Below are positions 1 to 10,600 of a stretch of DNA of 35,048 nucleotides, piece after piece. The number at the start of each line of letters is the position of its first letter. The stretch's first letter is position 1. Made by a program: the position numbers and the translations under genes. The DNA comes from Streptosporangiaceae bacterium (GTDB lineage: Bacteria > Actinomycetota > Actinomycetes > Streptosporangiales > Streptosporangiaceae): the NCBI GenBank assembly GCA_030037785.1, contig JASHQA010000183.1, positions 1 to 35,048 on the forward strand. Direction: 5' to 3'. The notes under the pieces are model-generated. The model saw only the letters and a list, made by a program, of their open reading frames with translations, had not been told where the DNA came from and made no database searches.

Positions 1-1731
1 CTCGCAGACCAGGTAGAAGCGAGCCTGGCGACGGTGACCGACCTGCAAGAGCACACCGCTGCCGCCGCGAACCGCGTGACAACCGAGGGGAACGTGGCCG
101 GTCAACTCGCGGCCGTCCGCACGCCAGCCGAGCTCGGCGGCCTGGCCCAGCAGATCGCCGCTGCCGACGCGATGGTCGCGGCCGCGCGGCAGCGGCGTGA
201 CGAAGCCGCCAGCCTGGCCGATGACGCTGACCAGCACCGGGCCGCGCTGCCGGACAAGGCCGGCGTGCAGGAGCAGCTGCGCATGCACGCGCTGGCGAGC
301 GAGCTGACCACGGATTCCGAACTGCAGGCCGCGGCGCTCGCGGACTGCCGCGAGCGCACGGCCAAGCTCGCGGCCGAGCTCAAGGCCGCCGACCTGGACG
401 CGGCTGCCGCCCAGCAGGCGGTCGAGACCGCGCGGCGAGCGCACGCCGCGGCCGGTCTCGCGCAGACCCTGCACGCCGGTGACGACTGCCCAGTCTGCCA
501 CCAGCGAGTGCAGGTCTTGCCTGCCCGCGACGAACCGGCCGACCTCGCCGCGGCCGCTGCCGCGCTCGATCGCGCCATGACGGCGCAGCGCATGGCCCGG
601 ACCGCGCACGCCGGAGCCGACAAGGCGGCAGCCGCGGCCGAATCCGAACTCGCCGCGACGCAGCGTCGGCTGGACAGCGCTGCGCGCGTCATGGCGGACG
701 TACCAGACGAGGCCGAGCTGACCCGGCAGCTCGAGGTGATCGTCGCCGCCGACGCGGCGGCGACGGCGGCGCGCACGCAGGCGGCGGCCCGGCAGAACGA
801 GCTGGTCGCGGCGGAACGGGTGCGCGACTCGCTGCGCGCCAGCGAACGGCAAGCGTGGACGGCGCTGCGCGCCGCGCGGGACACGCTGGTGGCGCTCGGC
901 GCACCGGCGGTGGACACCCAGGATCTCGCGGCCGCCTGGTCCGCGCTCACGACCTGGGCTGGCGGCGAGGCAGCACGCCGCCAGCGGGCACTGCCCGACC
1001 TGCAGGCCGTTGCCGCTGGGCTGCGGCAGCAGGTCGCCGACGCCAGCGCCGCGCTGATGCACCTGCTGGCGGCCCATGACGTCATCGCCGACCCGCTGAC
1101 GCGCGCGCCGGCCGCGGTCGCCGAGCAACGCGCCCGGTCCGAGGCCGCGCTGCAGCGCATCCGCGACGACCGCGCGCTGGCGGCCGGGCTTGACCGGCAG
1201 ATCGCCGCGCACCAGGAAGATGCACAGGTCGCCGCCATGCTGGGCAACCTGCTGCGGGCGAACTCGTTCGAGCGGTGGCTATGCAGCGAAGCGCTGGGCT
1301 CGCTGGTGCGGGAGGCGTCGGCAACGCTGCTCGAGCTGTCCGGCGGCCAGTACGAGCTGGACCGGGACGAGCGCAATGACCTCGTCGTCATCGATTACGC
1401 CGACGCCGGCACCCGGCGGCCGGTGCACACGCTGTCCGGCGGCGAGACCTTCCAGGCCGCACTGGCGCTGGCGCTAGCCCTCTCCCACCAGGTCATCGGG
1501 CTGTCGGCGGGCGTGCGCGAGCTGAACTCCATGTTCCTGGACGAGGGATTCGGCACCCTCGACAACGACACGCTGGAGACGGTTGCGAGCACGCTGGAGC
1601 GACTGGCGGCAGACTCAGACCGGATGGTGGGCGTCGTCACGCACGTGGCGGAGCTGGCCGACCGGGTGCCTGTGCGGTTCGTCGTCAGCCGGTCCGGCAC
1701 CACGTCGACGATCGTCAGGGAGCGCTCATGA
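1..1731 (+). CDS. sbcC: SbcC/Rad50-type exonuclease ATPase subunit, 5'-truncated by window edge
   Basis: Frame is open to base 1; Ala/Arg-rich coiled coil with zinc-hook CPVC; ABC signature LSGGETFQAALALALALS; Walker B MFLDEGFGTLD; C-terminal THVAEL. Confidence 0.93.
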   Translation, partial: LADQVEASLATVTDLQEHTAAAANRVTTEGNVAGQLAAVRTPAELGGLAQQIAAADAMVAAARQRRDEAASLADDADQHRAALPDKAGVQEQLRMHALASELTTDSELQAAALADCRERTAKLAAELKAADLDAAAAQQAVETARRAHAAAGLAQTLHAGDDCPVCHQRVQVLPARDEPADLAAAAAALDRAMTAQRMARTAHAGADKAAAAAESELAATQRRLDSAARVMADVPDEAELTRQLEVIVAADAAATAARTQAAARQNELVAAERVRDSLRASERQAWTALRAARDTLVALGAPAVDTQDLAAAWSALTTWAGGEAARRQRALPDLQAVAAGLRQQVADASAALMHLLAAHDVIADPLTRAPAAVAEQRARSEAALQRIRDDRALAAGLDRQIAAHQEDAQVAAMLGNLLRANSFERWLCSEALGSLVREASATLLELSGGQYELDRDERNDLVVIDYADAGTRRPVHTLSGGETFQAALALALALSHQVIGLSAGVRELNSMFLDEGFGTLDNDTLETVASTLERLAADSDRMVGVVTHVAELADRVPVRFVVSRSGTTSTIVRERS

Positions 1732-2705
1732 CGTCGGCTGCCGCCGCCGCACGGCCGGTGTCGTTCTCCGTGGACCCGTGGGACCCGAGCTACGGGATGG
1801 CGCTGCACGAGGAGCTCACCGGCGACCCGCAGCACGAGTCGACCGCGGAGCTGAAGCTGGCCCTGGAGGTGCCCGTCGACCGCTGGCGGCCGATGACCGC
1901 CGACCCCGGCGACCCCGTTCCCGGCATGGTTGAGTTTCTCGACGGCGTGCGCCGGATCGACGCGCGCGTGTGGGTGCACGGTCAGGATCCGCAGCCGCTG
2001 CCCGGCATCGCCGCGTCCTACGCGGCTGGCCTGGTCTGCCTGGGCGGCAACGCGCGGATCGCGGACGTGAGCGTGGAACGCGGGTTGTTCACGGCGGCCG
2101 CCGAGGCCGCCGACATCGACAGCCGGCACGCACGCTACGTCGCCCGGCGGGCGGCCGGGTCGGCGCCGGACCAGCTGTCGCTGGCATTGCAGCAGCACCT
2201 GAGCGAGGCCGAGGTGCGGCTCGCACTGCTGTTCCGGGCGGGCCAGCCCGATGCCGGCGACGTGCTGTTCGTCGACGGGCCGCTGCGCGGCCGTACGCAC
2301 CTGGCCCGCACGATCGGCTACGTGAAGACGCACCACACCACCTACCTGCCGCCGGAGCAGGCCGCGGTCGTCGGCATGCTCCGGCCGGGCCAGCGGACAC
2401 CGGCGTTCACGATGGGCACGTCCTGGCGCCGGAACTCCTGGTACCTCCGGCTGCCTGGCGCCGGCGACGCTCCGTGGGCCGGGGTGGTGCGCCTGGAGTG
2501 CTCGGCGGACCTGCCGCTGCCGGAGGTGCGGCGGCTCGCCGACCTGAGTGCGCGGCTGCTGCCGCCGCTCGCCAGCTCCCGGCACAAGGACCCGCGGGCT
2601 CCGCAGAACCTGGTCCCCATCGGCGGACTGGAGCGTGAGCTACGGCGCCGCCTCGGTGACCAGCAGTTGCTGTACCGCTCCCTGTCCGCCGCAGCGCTGG
2701 CCTAG
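1728..2705 (+). CDS. NurA-like nuclease domain protein, translationally coupled to sbcC
   Basis: ATGA overlap with sbcC stop; acidic DG motifs (EFLDGVRRIDARVWV, VLFVDGPLRGR) and the downstream GYVKTHHTTYLPPEQ...FTMGTSWRRNSWYLRL resemble NurA-domain proteins. Confidence 0.65.
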   Translation: MTSAAAAARPVSFSVDPWDPSYGMALHEELTGDPQHESTAELKLALEVPVDRWRPMTADPGDPVPGMVEFLDGVRRIDARVWVHGQDPQPLPGIAASYAAGLVCLGGNARIADVSVERGLFTAAAEAADIDSRHARYVARRAAGSAPDQLSLALQQHLSEAEVRLALLFRAGQPDAGDVLFVDGPLRGRTHLARTIGYVKTHHTTYLPPEQAAVVGMLRPGQRTPAFTMGTSWRRNSWYLRLPGAGDAPWAGVVRLECSADLPLPEVRRLADLSARLLPPLASSRHKDPRAPQNLVPIGGLERELRRRLGDQQLLYRSLSAAALA

Positions 2706-2729
2706 CCTTCTCGCCGCCGGGGGCGGGCG

Positions 2730-4973
2730 CTAGCTGCTCTCGTCCGCCGGAGCCGCACCGGAGGTGGTGCCCGGCTCGGACGGTGGCTGGGCTGGCCGGA
2801 TCCGCCGCGGCAGCGGCGCTGGTGCGCCGGGATCGCTGGCTCTGCGGGGCTCGCCGGCACCGCGGGGCTCGTCCGCCGGGACGCCCGGCGGTTCGGGGGC
2901 CGACGTCCGGACGGGTTGAGTCGCGGTGAGCCAGTGCCACGGCGCGGCACTGTCCGCCCGGCCGGGCGGGGCCAGCGAACCGGAGCTCGGCGACGGCACG
3001 ACTGGCGCGGGCATCCGGTCGTCGATGCGCGGCAGGCTGCCGTCGACGATCGTGTCCGTCACCTCGCCCGCGACCAGGATGGCGTGCGGAAGCAGCACGA
3101 TCGCGGTCGTCCCGCCGCCGATCGGCGAGCCGCGGAGACTCACCGTGATCGCATGCCGGACGGCGAGTCGAGCGACAACCAGCAGCCCAAGCCCGTCACC
3201 GACCGCCAGGCCGATCTCGGGCGGGTCCGTGAGCAGCGCGTTCGCGCGCTCGAGATCCGCTTCGGCGAAGCCGGGCCCGTGGTCCTCCACCTCGACCACC
3301 AGGCCACGTCCGGCTCGGCCGGTACGTACGGTAACCTCGGCCAGCTGCGGTGTGTGTCGCACGGCGTTCTCCACCAGCTCAGCGATCAAGTGCCGGACGT
3401 CGGCCACGGCGTCGGCCGTCACCGCGTCCAGAGCATCGCCGACCACGCTGACCCGCGACCCGTCGTCTACGTCGGACGCCGCCGCGCGGATCAGGTCGCC
3501 AACCGGCAGCGGTGCCTGCTCACTGCGGGCCAGCGAGCCGCCCGAGAGCACGAGCAACCCATCGGCGTGCCGCCGCATCCGCGCGCTGAGCTGGCTGACG
3601 GCCACCAGTCCCGCCAGCGTCTGCGGATCGCTCGTGCCGCTCTCGATCACTTCGAGCATCGTGAGCTGGCGATACGCCAGGGCGTGGCTGCGCAGCCCGA
3701 GGTTGCGCAGGAACTGGCTCGCTCCGCTGCGGAGCTGGTCCTGCGCTGCTACCGTCTGCCGCGCGAGCTGCTGCGCCGCGACGAGGGCGGCACTGGCCGT
3801 GGCGAGTTCCGTGATGCGGCCGGCCGGCCCGGGTACTGGCACCGCCGGCCCGTCGCCGGCACCCGCCACGCTCTTCGGCCCGGCGAGCCGCGGCGGCCGC
3901 TGGTCCTCCACCGTCAGCGCCACGGCCGTCAGCCCGGTGACCGCGCTGGTGATCCGCCACCAGAGGTAGATCGCCAGGACGATCGATGCCAGGACCGCCA
4001 CCAGGCCGAGGCCGGCTATCAGCGTGGCCACCAGCGTCGCCGTGCCGCTCGCCTGTGCTGCCAGGCTGGCCAGACCGGCGGCGTTCTGGCGCTGCGCGGC
4101 CAGGTAGCCGGTGCTCAGCGCCGAGGCGCTGCTCGCAACCGCGGGTGCGTCGACCGGCACGAGGTCGACGTCGCCGACAACCGCCGCGATCTGAGCTTCG
4201 ACGGTGCCGACGGCTCGGTAAGCGGCCGAGTTCCTGACCCGCAGGTAGCCGGAGCCCAGGCGTGGGTCGAGCACGGTGAGCGCGCTGTTGATCATCAGTC
4301 GTGCCCCGGCGCCGTCCTGCGCGAACAGCACTCGCTCCGGGGTACTCATCGCACCGCCAGCAGCGGCGGCGCCCGCAGCGAGCGCGATCTCGCCGCGCGC
4401 GAGGTCTACGCCACTGTCGGCCTCGACAGTCGCCGCGGCTTGCCGAGACAGCGACGCGTCGTCGACGACGAGCAGGCGCGCGTCGAAGCCATCGACAGCG
4501 GTGAGGATGGCGCCATAGGCCCGGACGGCAGCCAGCGCGGTTAGCTGGCCACCTTGCGCACCCGCCCGCAGCGCGGCGCGGCCGGCCAGCAGCGACTCGA
4601 GCGCGTGCAGCGCCGGCCGAGCGGCCGACGGGATCACTGGCTGGTCGGCGTGCGCCGCGGCAAGAAAGGCCGTCGCAGCCCGGTCGGTGACGCGGAACCG
4701 CGCCAGCAGCGGGGCGACCGGAGCGGGGCGACCGGCGCTGAGCCAGGTAACCACCTGCAGTTGCTCGGCCGCGAGCGCGGCGCGGAGTGGCTGAACCGGA
4801 CCCGAATACAGCCGGTCAACCGCGGTGAAGTCGTGGTCGGCAGCGGCACGCGACATCGTGACGCCGGTACCGAACCCCCACAACGCAAGCAAGCACACGA
4901 GAGGGACGACGAGGCCTAACGCGAGGAGAGCGCGGATCGACCGCTGACGCGACCAACGCGCGCGCGCTGGCAT
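2730..4973 (-). CDS. Nitrate/nitrite-sensing (NIT) domain sensor histidine kinase, CvnA-like
   Basis: Start at 4973 has GGAGGG RBS (ccacGGAGGGagacccATG). N-terminal TM, NIT-like extracellular region, second TM, HATPase motifs ELVENAVRHTP, VEDHGPGF, GLGLLVVARLA. Confidence 0.85.
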   Translation of the reverse strand: MPARARWSRQRSIRALLALGLVVPLVCLLALWGFGTGVTMSRAAADHDFTAVDRLYSGPVQPLRAALAAEQLQVVTWLSAGRPAPVAPLLARFRVTDRAATAFLAAAHADQPVIPSAARPALHALESLLAGRAALRAGAQGGQLTALAAVRAYGAILTAVDGFDARLLVVDDASLSRQAAATVEADSGVDLARGEIALAAGAAAAGGAMSTPERVLFAQDGAGARLMINSALTVLDPRLGSGYLRVRNSAAYRAVGTVEAQIAAVVGDVDLVPVDAPAVASSASALSTGYLAAQRQNAAGLASLAAQASGTATLVATLIAGLGLVAVLASIVLAIYLWWRITSAVTGLTAVALTVEDQRPPRLAGPKSVAGAGDGPAVPVPGPAGRITELATASAALVAAQQLARQTVAAQDQLRSGASQFLRNLGLRSHALAYRQLTMLEVIESGTSDPQTLAGLVAVSQLSARMRRHADGLLVLSGGSLARSEQAPLPVGDLIRAAASDVDDGSRVSVVGDALDAVTADAVADVRHLIAELVENAVRHTPQLAEVTVRTGRAGRGLVVEVEDHGPGFAEADLERANALLTDPPEIGLAVGDGLGLLVVARLAVRHAITVSLRGSPIGGGTTAIVLLPHAILVAGEVTDTIVDGSLPRIDDRMPAPVVPSPSSGSLAPPGRADSAAPWHWLTATQPVRTSAPEPPGVPADEPRGAGEPRRASDPGAPAPLPRRIRPAQPPSEPGTTSGAAPADESS

Positions 4974-5128
4974 GGGTCTCCCTCCGTGGCCGCTCGGCCC
5001 CGGCTGCAGTCCGCGCACCCGGCGCGCCCGGCCAAAACTGCGAAGTTTCGCGCAGCTCATTTAACACCGGCATCCCCTGCAGACTTCGGCTAATTGCGGC
5101 AAGAGGCCGCCCGCGAGCCAGCGGGCCG

Positions 5129-6130
5129 TCAGCCAGCGGTCGACCCCGCCCTGGCCGTGCCGCGTTCCAGGATCTGCGCAGCGCCCCGGATCACGCAGCG
5201 CAGCGGATCATCAACGACCGTCGTGGCGATGTCGGCGTCGGCCTCGATCCGGTAGGCGAGGCCGGGCAGCAGCGCGCCACCGCCGGAGAGCCGGATCTTG
5301 CTGCGGACCACTTCCTCGGCGAGGTTGGGCGGCATGTCGGACAGCATCTCGCGCACGGTCGCGGTGATCGACGCGACGGCCGGTTCGATGGCCGCCGCCA
5401 CCAGTCGCGCGGACACGCGCTCGCTCCGGGGCGTGCGCCCGGCCGCGTCGATGCCGACCGTCTCCGCCTCGGTGAGCTCGCCGGCCGCGAGCCCGAGCGT
5501 CATCTTCAGGTTGCGCGCCGCATTCCGGCCGATGAGCAGGCCATGCTCGCTCTTGACCGCCCTGGCGACGGCGTCGTCCATGGCGTCGCCGCCGAGTCGG
5601 AGCGAGCGCGCTCGCACGAGATGGCCGCCAGCGAGCACCGCGATGTCCGTGGTCCCGCCGCCGATGTCCACGACGAACGCGCCCGAACCCGCCAGCAGCT
5701 CAAAGCCCGAGCCCGCCGCCGCAGCCACCGGCTCCTCGACCAGGCGGACCGCACACCGCGGCCGCAGCGCTGCGACCGCGGCCACCACCGAGCGCTGTTC
5801 CACCACCGTGGCTTCGACCGGCAGGCACACGATCGCCACGGGCCTGGCCAGCCGCCTACTCAGCCGGGCCCGGCGCACGAACACCTGCAGGATCGCCACG
5901 GTCGCGTCGAGATCCGCGATGACGCCGGCCCGCAGCGGGTGCACGACGTCGATGCCGTGCGGCTCCTTACCGGTGAGCGCGTCCGCAGCCTGCCCCACGG
6001 ACACGACCTCGCCGGTTTCGCGGCTGATTGCGATGGCCGTCGGCTCGTCGATGACGATGCCGCGGCCCGCGACGTACACGAGCGTGTTCACCGTGCCGAG
6101 ATCGATCGCCACACCCGACCGAAGCCGCAT
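5129..6130 (-). CDS. MreB/Mbl-like actin-family protein
   Basis: GVAIDLGTVNTLVYVAGRGIVIDEPTAIAI, VVDIGGGTTDIAVL, LSGGGALLPGL actin-fold motifs. Confidence 0.9.
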   Translation of the reverse strand: MRLRSGVAIDLGTVNTLVYVAGRGIVIDEPTAIAISRETGEVVSVGQAADALTGKEPHGIDVVHPLRAGVIADLDATVAILQVFVRRARLSRRLARPVAIVCLPVEATVVEQRSVVAAVAALRPRCAVRLVEEPVAAAAGSGFELLAGSGAFVVDIGGGTTDIAVLAGGHLVRARSLRLGGDAMDDAVARAVKSEHGLLIGRNAARNLKMTLGLAAGELTEAETVGIDAAGRTPRSERVSARLVAAAIEPAVASITATVREMLSDMPPNLAEEVVRSKIRLSGGGALLPGLAYRIEADADIATTVVDDPLRCVIRGAAQILERGTARAGSTAG

Positions 6131-6293
6131 CGTCTGTCCCTCGCCGGTTAGCTTCTCCCGCTATCAGTATGAAGCGCTTGGTTTCCTCGCGTCGCTGCGA
6201 CGTGCCCACCCCGCCGACCCGGCACCAAGCCGCCGCAGCAGGACGCCCGCCCGCGCCGTCGCGCGAGCGCAGCTTACCGGGCGAAAGCCGGGC

Positions 6294-7577
6294 TCAGGCC
6301 AGCTCGGCGTCCAGCGCCGCGGTCAGCACGGCAGCGATCTGGTGCAGCTCCTCGGCCGTGATCACGAACGGCGGCGAGAGCTGGAGCGCCGCGCCGCGCA
6401 GCAGCCGCGTGATGACACCCCGGCTGCGCGCAGCGGCCACGACCCTGGCCCCGAGGCCGGGGTCGGCCGCACGCGCCGCCGCGGATATCTCGACGGCGGC
6501 GAGCAGGCCGGCTCCGGTGCGCACCTCGCTGACGGCCTGGTGGTCCGCGAGCGGCGCGAGCGCTCCGGCCAGGACCCGCTCGAGGTCCCTGACCCTGGGC
6601 ACCAGCCGCTCGCCCTCGATGATGTCGAGGTTCGCCAGGCCGACCGCACACGCAGCCGGGTGGGCCGTGTAGGTGTAGCCGTGGCGGAACACCTCAGTCG
6701 AGCCGGGCCGCCAGAACGGCTCGGCAACCCGCGGGCCGACGACGACCGCGCCCAGCGGCAGATACCCGGACGTCAGACCCTTCGCGACGGTCATCATGTC
6801 CGGCTCAAGCCCGTACCGCACGCTGCCGAACCACTCGCCGGTCCGGCCGAAACCGGTGATCACCTCGTCGGCGACGAACAGCACGTCGTTGTCCCGGCAG
6901 ATCTGCTGAACCTCGGCAAGATAGCCATCGGGCGGGAAGTACACGCCGCCCGCGCCGACGACCGGCTCGCAGAAGAACGCGCCGACCCGGTCCGGACCCG
7001 CCTGCTCGATGACCTTGGCGAGCGCCGCCGCGTCGTCCCACGGCACGTGCTCGACGAGGGTGACGAGCGGCCCGAACGGGTCGGTGAACGCCGGGATGCC
7101 GCCGAGCGACGTACCGTAGGCGTTCATGCCGTGATAGGCGTGCGAGCGGGCAACGATGATCTGCTTGCCTGGCCGCCCCACCGCATTCCAGTACGCGCGC
7201 GCGAGCTTGGCGGCGCTGTCGACGGCGTCCGATCCGCCGCCAGGAGTGAAGAACACCTTCGCGTCGGGCATGGGCACCAGTGCCGACACGCGCCGCGCGA
7301 GCGCCTCGGCCGGCTCGCTGGAGAACACCTCGTATGCCTGGAAGCACGCGAGCTCGCGCATCTGGGCTGCGGCAGCCTCGGCGAGCTCGGCACGGCCGTA
7401 GCCGACGTTGACGTACCAGAGACTGGCAAGGGCATCCAGATACGACCGGCCGGATGCGTCGTAGATCGTCGACCCCTCGCCCCGGACCATGGTCACGGTG
7501 TGGCCGGGCACGCTCGCCATCGTGGCGAACGGGTGCCACAGCACGGTCTGCACGCCCGCCCTGTCAGTTTCCGACAT
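6294..7577 (-). CDS. Class III (PLP-dependent) aminotransferase, omega-amino acid:pyruvate type
   Basis: VLFVADEVITGFGRTGEWFGS, MMTVAKGLTSGYLPLGAVVV (PLP Lys), FFTPGGGSDAVDSAAKLAR; RBS GAAGGGA before ATG 7577. Confidence 0.9.
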   Translation of the reverse strand: MSETDRAGVQTVLWHPFATMASVPGHTVTMVRGEGSTIYDASGRSYLDALASLWYVNVGYGRAELAEAAAAQMRELACFQAYEVFSSEPAEALARRVSALVPMPDAKVFFTPGGGSDAVDSAAKLARAYWNAVGRPGKQIIVARSHAYHGMNAYGTSLGGIPAFTDPFGPLVTLVEHVPWDDAAALAKVIEQAGPDRVGAFFCEPVVGAGGVYFPPDGYLAEVQQICRDNDVLFVADEVITGFGRTGEWFGSVRYGLEPDMMTVAKGLTSGYLPLGAVVVGPRVAEPFWRPGSTEVFRHGYTYTAHPAACAVGLANLDIIEGERLVPRVRDLERVLAGALAPLADHQAVSEVRTGAGLLAAVEISAAARAADPGLGARVVAAARSRGVITRLLRGAALQLSPPFVITAEELHQIAAVLTAALDAELA

Positions 7578-7654
7578 CTGAGAAGTCCCTTCGGCCGATG
7601 CTCCGCGCACAATCTATCGGTGCCCTGCAGCCACACCGAGCGCTGCCTCGGCCC

Positions 7655-10600
7655 CTAAGTCCGGGCCGACTCTGGTACGGCCGCTACGAGCCGCCGGTAG
7701 AGCTCCGTGGTGTCAGCGTGCGGCTCCCCGGCCGGCGCCACGTCCTGGATCGCGTCAAGGCATCGCAGCCACGCCTCGGTCACGCCAGCGAGATTGCCGG
7801 CCGCGTGCTCGGCGCGCATGACAGCCCGCCACAACTGCTCAGCCGACGCCTCGGCCAGCAGGCCCGCCCGCGCCGCTCGCGCCGCTGCCCGCGGCGAGCC
7901 AGTCGCGAGCTCGATGTCCGCGAGCCGCTCGGCCGCGTCGACGATCTCGGCCCGCACGCTTTCGATGAGCGGTATGTCGATCCACCAGAAGTAGCCGCCG
8001 GTGAACGGCTCACCGCGCACCAGGGCCAGCGCGCTGCGCAGATCGTCGGTTCCGCCGGAGGCGACGAGCTCGCGAAACCGCGGCCAGTCCAGTGCCGCCT
8101 CGCGGTGCAGCAGGTACTGGCCGCGACCCGCGTGGATGATGTACTCCGCGCCGTCGCTTGCCAGTCCGAGCCGGCGCCGCGTCCGCGCGATGATCTGCCG
8201 GACCGCGTCGGTTGGCTTCGGATGATCGGGATCGGCGCCGAGCAGGCTGCACAGCGCGGAGTTGGACAGGCCTGCCGGTGCGGCCAGCGACAGCGCGAGT
8301 ACGAGCTCGGCCTGCTTGGGCTGCAACTGGCCCGCTGCTCCGCCGATGACGAGCGGGCCGAGGACGCTGACGGTCAGACCCGCCGCGGCCGCTTCGGCAG
8401 TCCCCGGCCTGGTTCCGTCCGGACCGGCGGCCGCCGGGTCGGACGCGTCCGGCTCGCCGCTGAGCAGCTCGGTGTCGTGCGCGTTCCCGCCGCCTGCGTC
8501 CGCGTCGTCCGGCGCTTCAGGTTGCGGGCCAGCCGCGACGTCCGGGCCCGGTCGCAACGCTGCCGCCTGCGGGATCCACGGCGCCGCTGCGTATCGGGTG
8601 TACGGCTCCTCGTCCGGACCGACGTCGTCGCAATCAGCCGCGGTAAACAGCGTGCCGATCGCGGCGTACTCCGCCGCTGACAGCGCGTGCGGGCGCACGG
8701 TGATCTGCAGCGGAACCACGTTGGCCACGATTGCATCGGCGGCCAGCGGGTCGGGCGCTAGTTGCAGCGCCACGGGGGCCATCCGGCCGTCGGCCGCCTC
8801 CGGGTCGCCGGCGAACAGCACCGCCGCGCCGATCCGGCTGTCCACGACGAGGTCGAGCAGCCGGGTGAGCTGATCCGGCGACGGCTCAGCACGGCTGACG
8901 AGGATCGTGAGGCCCCAGTCTTCATCGTCCGGCTCGGCCAGCCGCAACTCACGAACGCCGACGGGAGCCCGCGCCGCGATGCGCTGCTGCGTCCTCGCAC
9001 AGCGGGACGCGATGATGCACAGCGCTTCCGCCAGCGTCGCGCAGTGCTCGGCGCGGCCCAGCGGCGCGAGCTCGTCGAACCCCACCAGATACAACTCGTA
9101 CCAGCCGCTCCACTGGCAGGCCGCTAGCTCGGTCGCGATCGTGGTCACCACCTGGTCGACCAGGGCTGGCGGCCCGTCGCAGCCAGTGACCTGCAGCGAT
9201 TCCAGGTCGAGCAGCAGGTATCCGTCAGCCGTCGACCCGACGGTGACGAGGCCGGGCAGCACGTGACACGCGGGCCGCTCCGCCGGCAGCGCGGCTGCGG
9301 CTGGCAGCGGGAGCTGCCAGCACATCCCCTGCCGGCCCGGGCTCACCGCGAACGGCGCGGGCGGCGCCTCCGCTGCCGGCGCGGCCAGCAAGACTTCCAG
9401 CACGTCGGGGGCGACGTGCACGCCGACGATGTCGGGAAGCCTGCCGTTGCCCGCGAGCACGCCAGCCTCCAACACGGCGAGCGCGTCGCGCAGCCGCTGC
9501 AGCGGCTGCGCGACAGTCGTCGCGCGCAGGCGCTGCTCCGTGGCAAGCACGGCAGCGCTGGCCGGCAGCGCGATCCGGCGACCAGGCCGACGCTCCTGAC
9601 GCTGCCGGAACCGGAGCCGTGTCAGGCCGGCCAGGATCGCGCCCGCCAGCGCGCCAGTCACGAACATCGCCGCCTGCGGGACCTGCGCTGCGTGGCCGGC
9701 CGCCCGGCTGGCCGGAGCGGGGCCCGTCGAGTCGGCGCGAGCAGACGAGCGGGCGGCGGGTCCACCGGCTGCGTTCCCGCCGGGCTCGCCGACTGACGGC
9801 GCTGTCGTCACGGCGGTGCGGGCCGCCGGATGCCGCCTGCGGTAGTGCGTGTCCGTGGTCGCGTGACCCGGGTGCTGGCTCACACCGGGCAGTGGTGCTG
9901 ACTGCCCCGCGCCGTCGGCGGTGCCGGGGGCGGTGCTGCCTGCAGTGCCGCCGGCGGGCAGCAGCAGCTGCCAGCCGGGCATGATCAGCGCGGGGTTCGT
10001 GAATGCCTGACCGTCGCCCATCTGCCGCCCGTAGTTGAGGCGGGCGATCTCCGGATACAAGTCGCCATTGCCGAGGTAGCGCTGGGCGATGGACCACAGG
10101 CAGTCACCGCTCTGCACGGTGACGACCGTCGCGGCGGCGGTCACGGGCCCCGCTACGGCCGCGACCGGCCCGGTCCCTAGCTGTAACGGGCCGGGCTGGC
10201 TCTGACTGGCGTCCTCGGCCGCCACGGTCGCCGCCGACGCGGGGAGTGCGCTGGCGGCGGACGTGCCCACCGTGAGCGCGGCCAGCGCGACCAGACGCGC
10301 CGCGGCGCCCTGGATGCCCCCGAGCCGCAGCCAGGGGGCGCGGCGGCCGCGGACCGCGGCGAGCGCCTCGGCCAGCACGCAGGCGGTGAAGGCCAGCCAG
10401 GCCAGCCAGGTGCCGTCCCTGACGACGGCGAGCACCAGGCCGGCGCCATCGCGGCTGAACAGCCCCGCCAGGATCTGGTGCCAGCCAGCCAGGCGGCGGG
10501 GCAGCGGCGAGCCAGCGAACTCGAAGAGCAGCACGGGCGCGCCAGCCACGACGGCAACCAGCGCGACCACCGCCGCCAGCCCGGCCGCCATCGCGCGGGC

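Noticed and set aside
102-1391. 429-aa minus-strand ORF
   Set aside because: Antisense to sbcC; Ser/Ala/Arg low-complexity shadow frame.
2916-4544. 542-aa plus-strand ORF
   Set aside because: Antisense to the sensor kinase; no recognisable motif, Arg/Gln/His-rich.
5298-7658. 786-aa plus-strand ORF
   Set aside because: Antisense to MreB-like and aminotransferase genes with clear family motifs; Ser/Arg/Ala-rich shadow translation.
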